Below are positions 61,551-64,000 of a DNA stretch of 64,000 bases, one piece after another. The notes beneath the pieces were generated by a model. The model saw only the letters and a list, made by a program, of their open reading frames with translations, searched no databases and was not told the DNA's origin. Source of the DNA: Flavobacterium potami (lineage in GTDB: Bacteria; Bacteroidota; Bacteroidia; Flavobacteriales; Flavobacteriaceae); NCBI RefSeq assembly GCF_020026915.1, contig NZ_JAINUY010000002.1, positions 558,001 through 622,000 on the forward strand. Direction: 5' to 3'. The translations under genes and the position numbers were made by a program. Each line of letters opens with the position of its first letter. Within the stretch, counting starts at the first letter, position 1.

Positions 61551-62447
61551 CTAGATTCTAAAAATACCTCCAACAGCAATAATACGTTGAAAATAAGTAA
61601 AGTGTTGAGAAGCTTTGTCCTCAGGACTTGTTGTAGTTTTAATATCCTGCATGTTGATATAACCACCCTTTAACTCTCCTTGAACATAAAAATGTTTAAA
61701 AAAAGTAACATTCAGACCCGCTTTCGCAGAAACACCATAACCAGAAACGTGAAAATCATCATGACGTTCTTTTCCTAAAAGGGTTGTATTGGTTTTAGGA
61801 TATAAAACTCCGGCTCCGATACCTTCCGTCAAGTTAATTTGTACTTTATCAATATTTGGTAATCCGAACCATTTTGAAACATCATCAAATCTAGCCACTT
61901 CAGTATTTACGTAGTTTAAACCATCGGTATGCTCGTAAATTAAAAAAGGAATAGTAGTACTGCCATCTGGCATACCACCTTCTACAGCACCACCTTGTCT
62001 CATGTCTACAGGTCTGTTATTGTATTCTCCATTGTAAATATGACCAGGGTCACTTTCAGGTAAATTGATGTTTCCGTTCACGTTTGCAATTTGATTCTGA
62101 GTCATTACATATTTCATGTGGTCAACACCAATTGTAACACTGTAATGATCGCTAAAAAAGTAACCAAACCTCAAATTCGTTTGCGGAATAGTCATGTTGG
62201 CAGGATTAATATAATCCACATGCCATCCTTTTGGTTTATCATGAGCCCTCATATCCTCAACAGTAAAGTTGTAATCCTTACCTCTAAAGTTTACATCAGA
62301 TTTTGAGTAGCTTTCTCTGTTTCCACCCCACATAACAAAGAATTTTCCTTTGTTATGAGCAGCATATTTTTGTACAGGTATTTCTTCCTGAGCAAATGTG
62401 CTTAAAGAAACACAAGTCAGTAAGAAAAATAAAATTTTTGTTTTCAA
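61551..62447 (-). CDS. Predicted outer-membrane beta-barrel protein
   Basis: The 298-residue protein starts with TTG (no in-frame ATG before the upstream stop) and has a signal peptide (ending LSTFAQ). The mature part shows alternating hydrophobic strands (for example FVMWGGNRESYS, LRFGYFFSDHYSVTIGV, FYVQGELKGGYI) and ends in an aromatic/Ile residue FRI, as in outer-membrane barrels. No closer family was recognised. It follows kdsA by 19 bp on the same strand and is likely co-transcribed with it. Confidence 0.7.
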   Translation of the reverse strand: MKTKILFFLLTCVSLSTFAQEEIPVQKYAAHNKGKFFVMWGGNRESYSKSDVNFRGKDYNFTVEDMRAHDKPKGWHVDYINPANMTIPQTNLRFGYFFSDHYSVTIGVDHMKYVMTQNQIANVNGNINLPESDPGHIYNGEYNNRPVDMRQGGAVEGGMPDGSTTIPFLIYEHTDGLNYVNTEVARFDDVSKWFGLPNIDKVQINLTEGIGAGVLYPKTNTTLLGKERHDDFHVSGYGVSAKAGLNVTFFKHFYVQGELKGGYINMQDIKTTTSPEDKASQHFTYFQRIIAVGGIFRI

Positions 62448-62466
62448 AGAACTTAAGTATTATAAT

Positions 62467-63285
62467 TTAAAATGCGTTAACTGTTTTTCTGATAGCAACT
62501 AACTTGTTCATTAAGCCTTCAAAATAGTCTAAATTAAGCATATTAGCACCATCACTTTTTGCATTAGCTGGATCAAAGTGTGTTTCTATAAAAATACCAT
62601 CAACACCAACTGCGATACCTGCTTTTGCTACTGTTTCAATCATATCAGGTCTTCCACCCGTAACACCAGCTGTTTGATTTGGCTGTTGCAAAGAGTGGGT
62701 TACGTCTAGAACTGTAGAAGCATATTGTTGCATAGTAGGAATTCCTCTAAAATCAACAATCATGTCCTGATAGCCAAACATAGTACCACGATCTGTAACC
62801 ATCACGTTCTCATTATTACAGTCTAATACTTTTTGAACAGCGTGTTTCATGCTTTCTGGACTCATAAATTGTCCTTTTTTCAAGTTTACTGTTTTACCAG
62901 TATTGGCTGCAGCCACAACAAGATCAGTCTGACGAACCAAGAAAGCCGGAATCTGCAATACATCAACGTATTGAGCAGCCATATCGGCATCTTCGTTAGT
63001 GTGGATATCTGTAACTGTTGGAACATGAAAAGTTTCAGAAACTTTTCTTAAGATTTTTAATGCTTTTTCATCACCAATTCCAGAAAAACTATCAATTCTA
63101 GAACGGTTTGCTTTTTTGAAAGATCCTTTAAACACATAAGGAATCTGAAGTTTGTCGGTAATACCAACTAATTTTTCAGCAATTCTTAGCGCCATTTCTT
63201 CTCCTTCGATAGCACAAGGCCCCGATAATAAAAAGAAATTTCCGCTGTCAGTATGCTTAATTTGAGGAATATGTTGTATGTTCAT
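62467..63285 (-). CDS. kdsA: 3-deoxy-8-phosphooctulonate (KDO-8-phosphate) synthase
   Basis: KdsA condenses arabinose 5-phosphate and PEP for lipopolysaccharide KDO. The 272-residue protein has the TIM-barrel family blocks FFLLSGPCAIEG, VFKGSFKKANRSRIDSF in part, DIHTNEDADMAAQYVDVLQIPAFL in part, LKKGQFMSPESM and GIAVGVDGIFIETHFDP. The Cys in SGPCAIEG is present. Start at ATG 63285 is close to an exact -7 box. It is followed by the outer-membrane protein gene. Confidence 0.96.
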   Translation of the reverse strand: MNIQHIPQIKHTDSGNFFLLSGPCAIEGEEMALRIAEKLVGITDKLQIPYVFKGSFKKANRSRIDSFSGIGDEKALKILRKVSETFHVPTVTDIHTNEDADMAAQYVDVLQIPAFLVRQTDLVVAAANTGKTVNLKKGQFMSPESMKHAVQKVLDCNNENVMVTDRGTMFGYQDMIVDFRGIPTMQQYASTVLDVTHSLQQPNQTAGVTGGRPDMIETVAKAGIAVGVDGIFIETHFDPANAKSDGANMLNLDYFEGLMNKLVAIRKTVNAF

Positions 63286-63573
63286 AATATGATTTTTTGA
63301 CAGTGCAAAGGTAGTTATGATTTATGAGTTTCAGATTAAGATTTAAGATTATTTTATGAAGCTATTCCTGCTATTCGCTACAAACAACGTTCACTGAACT
63401 CTTCTTAAAAATATAATATAGTGAAGTAATCTTTTTCTCCAAATCCTTTTTTTCTAGATCCTTGCAGGAGCTTCCGTTGGTCGCTCTGCAACGACCAGAA
63501 AAAATAGTCTTTCTCCAAAAAGGATTTCCGCTGCTATCAGGGCTAGACTTTAGTGGAATTATGTGAAATTAAG
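63286..63573. other. 288-bp gene-free gap with degenerate repeat
   Basis: No gene is present. Apart from the kdsA promoter, it holds a degenerate repeat (63455-63545) with words such as GGTCGCTCTGCAACGACC and TTCCGCTGCTATCAGGGCTA, related to the remnant at 10741-10790. Confidence 0.55.
63306..63313 (-). promoter_or_regulatory. -7 promoter box for kdsA
   Basis: TACCTTTG on the minus strand matches TAnnTTTG exactly, 21 bp before the ATG, giving a leader of about 15 nt. Confidence 0.5.
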
Positions 63574-64000
63574 TTAATTGGAGATGTTGAAATTTTCTCT
63601 TTTAAGTTTTAAAAAATTACTTTTCGCTTTTAAATAAAACTTCCAAAAAATAATTTGACCAATAAAAAATAAGATATTCAAACAAATAGTAATAGTAACT
63701 ATAATTTGAATGCGATTTGTAAAATTTTCTGGAGTTAAAGAGCCGAAAGGAACAAGTTCGTAAAGACTAATTCGACCAATAAACACCGAAGGAATAGTAA
63801 GAGCAAAATGAATGAAAAATTTCTTGAAAGATATTTTATTGTCAATTTTTAGAAGTTTCCAGTAACAAATTGTAGTAATAAAAAGGGCAATAAACTTAAT
63901 GAAATTTGAAATGATTTGATCAGAAACAATAGTTGTATTCCACCCAGGAACAATCGAGGAGAAAAAATCTGATTGTAAAAAAAATATATAGTATGGGAAA
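63574..64000 (-). CDS. Membrane protein, C-terminal part (start beyond window)
   Basis: The minus-strand frame is open from the window edge down to the stop at 63574, giving at least 142 residues. It has four hydrophobic stretches (for example FIKFIALFITTICYW, HFALTIPSVFIG, IIVTITICLNILFFIGQIIF in part) and a basic tail KAKSNFLKLKRENF. A GTG at 63786 would give only 70 residues and is internal. No domain was recognised. Its start lies past the edge of the sequence. Confidence 0.7.
   Translation of the reverse strand, partial: FPYYIFFLQSDFFSSIVPGWNTTIVSDQIISNFIKFIALFITTICYWKLLKIDNKISFKKFFIHFALTIPSVFIGRISLYELVPFGSLTPENFTNRIQIIVTITICLNILFFIGQIIFWKFYLKAKSNFLKLKRENFNISN

Noticed and set aside
63574..63786. 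A complete 70-residue protein starting at 63786
   Set aside because: The codon is GTG and the frame is open to the window edge, so it is the end of a longer gene.
1..64000. Transposases, integrases, phage genes, CRISPR arrays, tRNA or rRNA genes
   Set aside because: None was recognised on either strand. The palindromic elements carry no ORF and no regular spacer pattern. tRNAs were not sought by a structural scan.

Overview
This 64 kb window looks like chromosomal DNA from a Flavobacterium-type member of the Bacteroidota. The evidence is AT-rich sequence, TAnnTTTG (-7) promoter boxes with TTTG/TTG at -33, near absence of Shine-Dalgarno leaders, many 'MKK...FAQ' secretion signals and short lipoprotein signals, a SusC/SusD pair, bacterial acyl-CoA-binding protein, and a PASTA protein with no kinase. 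No tRNA, rRNA, CRISPR array, transposase, integrase or phage gene was seen.

Layout. 1-1945: the 3' end of a GH13 alpha-amylase-type gene facing a GH130 glycoside phosphorylase. 2014-22439: a housekeeping block. On the minus strand it holds rsfS-ftsH, then LUD protein-cdsA-psd-ACBP-lipoprotein superoxide dismutase; birA, a NUDIX gene divergent from pyrE, an SRPBCC protein, a rhomboid protease, an M14 carboxypeptidase, a DEAD-type helicase, a PhnA-like protein, coaD, two zinc-ribbon membrane proteins, ddl, and a PASTA-rluD pair. 22693-36377: mostly minus-strand accessory and stress genes (two-domain ABC ATPase, sulfurtransferase, ThuA-like protein, hydrolase, MscS channel, thioesterase, a frameshifted NERD gene, CPA1 antiporter, TlpA-like thioredoxin, YwqK-like protein). 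36776-43357: dnaK, corA, pta and ackA on the plus strand. 43454-58241: a polysaccharide utilization locus (PUL). 58408-64000: an M28 peptidase, small membrane proteins, a Coq4-like protein, a YiiX-like protein, an outer-membrane protein, kdsA, and a membrane protein cut by the window edge.

The PUL is the most interesting system. A membrane-spanning sensor with a beta-propeller, Y_Y_Y domain, one TM helix, coiled coil and LuxR-like HTH, but no kinase, precedes susC and susD. These are followed by a lipoprotein that matches GH144 (endo-beta-1,2-glucanase, formerly the 'glucoamylase' PF10091 group), a secreted serine esterase, a GH3 beta-glucosidase, a secreted glycerophosphodiester phosphodiesterase and a GH43-like/discoidin/FN3 protein. 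Beta-1,2-glucan backbones carrying succinyl and phosphoglycerol groups are typical of the osmoregulated periplasmic glucans of Proteobacteria. I therefore infer that this locus scavenges decorated glucans of that kind: GH144 and GH3 cut the backbone, while the esterase and phosphodiesterase strip substituents. The upstream region of susC has four copies of a TACATCAT-type word, two direct and two inverted, which could be the binding sites of the sensor.

Other points. Several promoters imply leaderless or nearly leaderless mRNAs. The best case is pyrE, whose promoter lies inside the divergent NUDIX gene, with the NUDIX ATG inside the pyrE -7 box. Intergenic gaps hold several distinct palindromic repeat families. 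The dnaK upstream region carries a 9-bp inverted repeat whose right arm resembles a sigma-54 -24 element. All functional calls come from motif recognition by eye; no database search was run.
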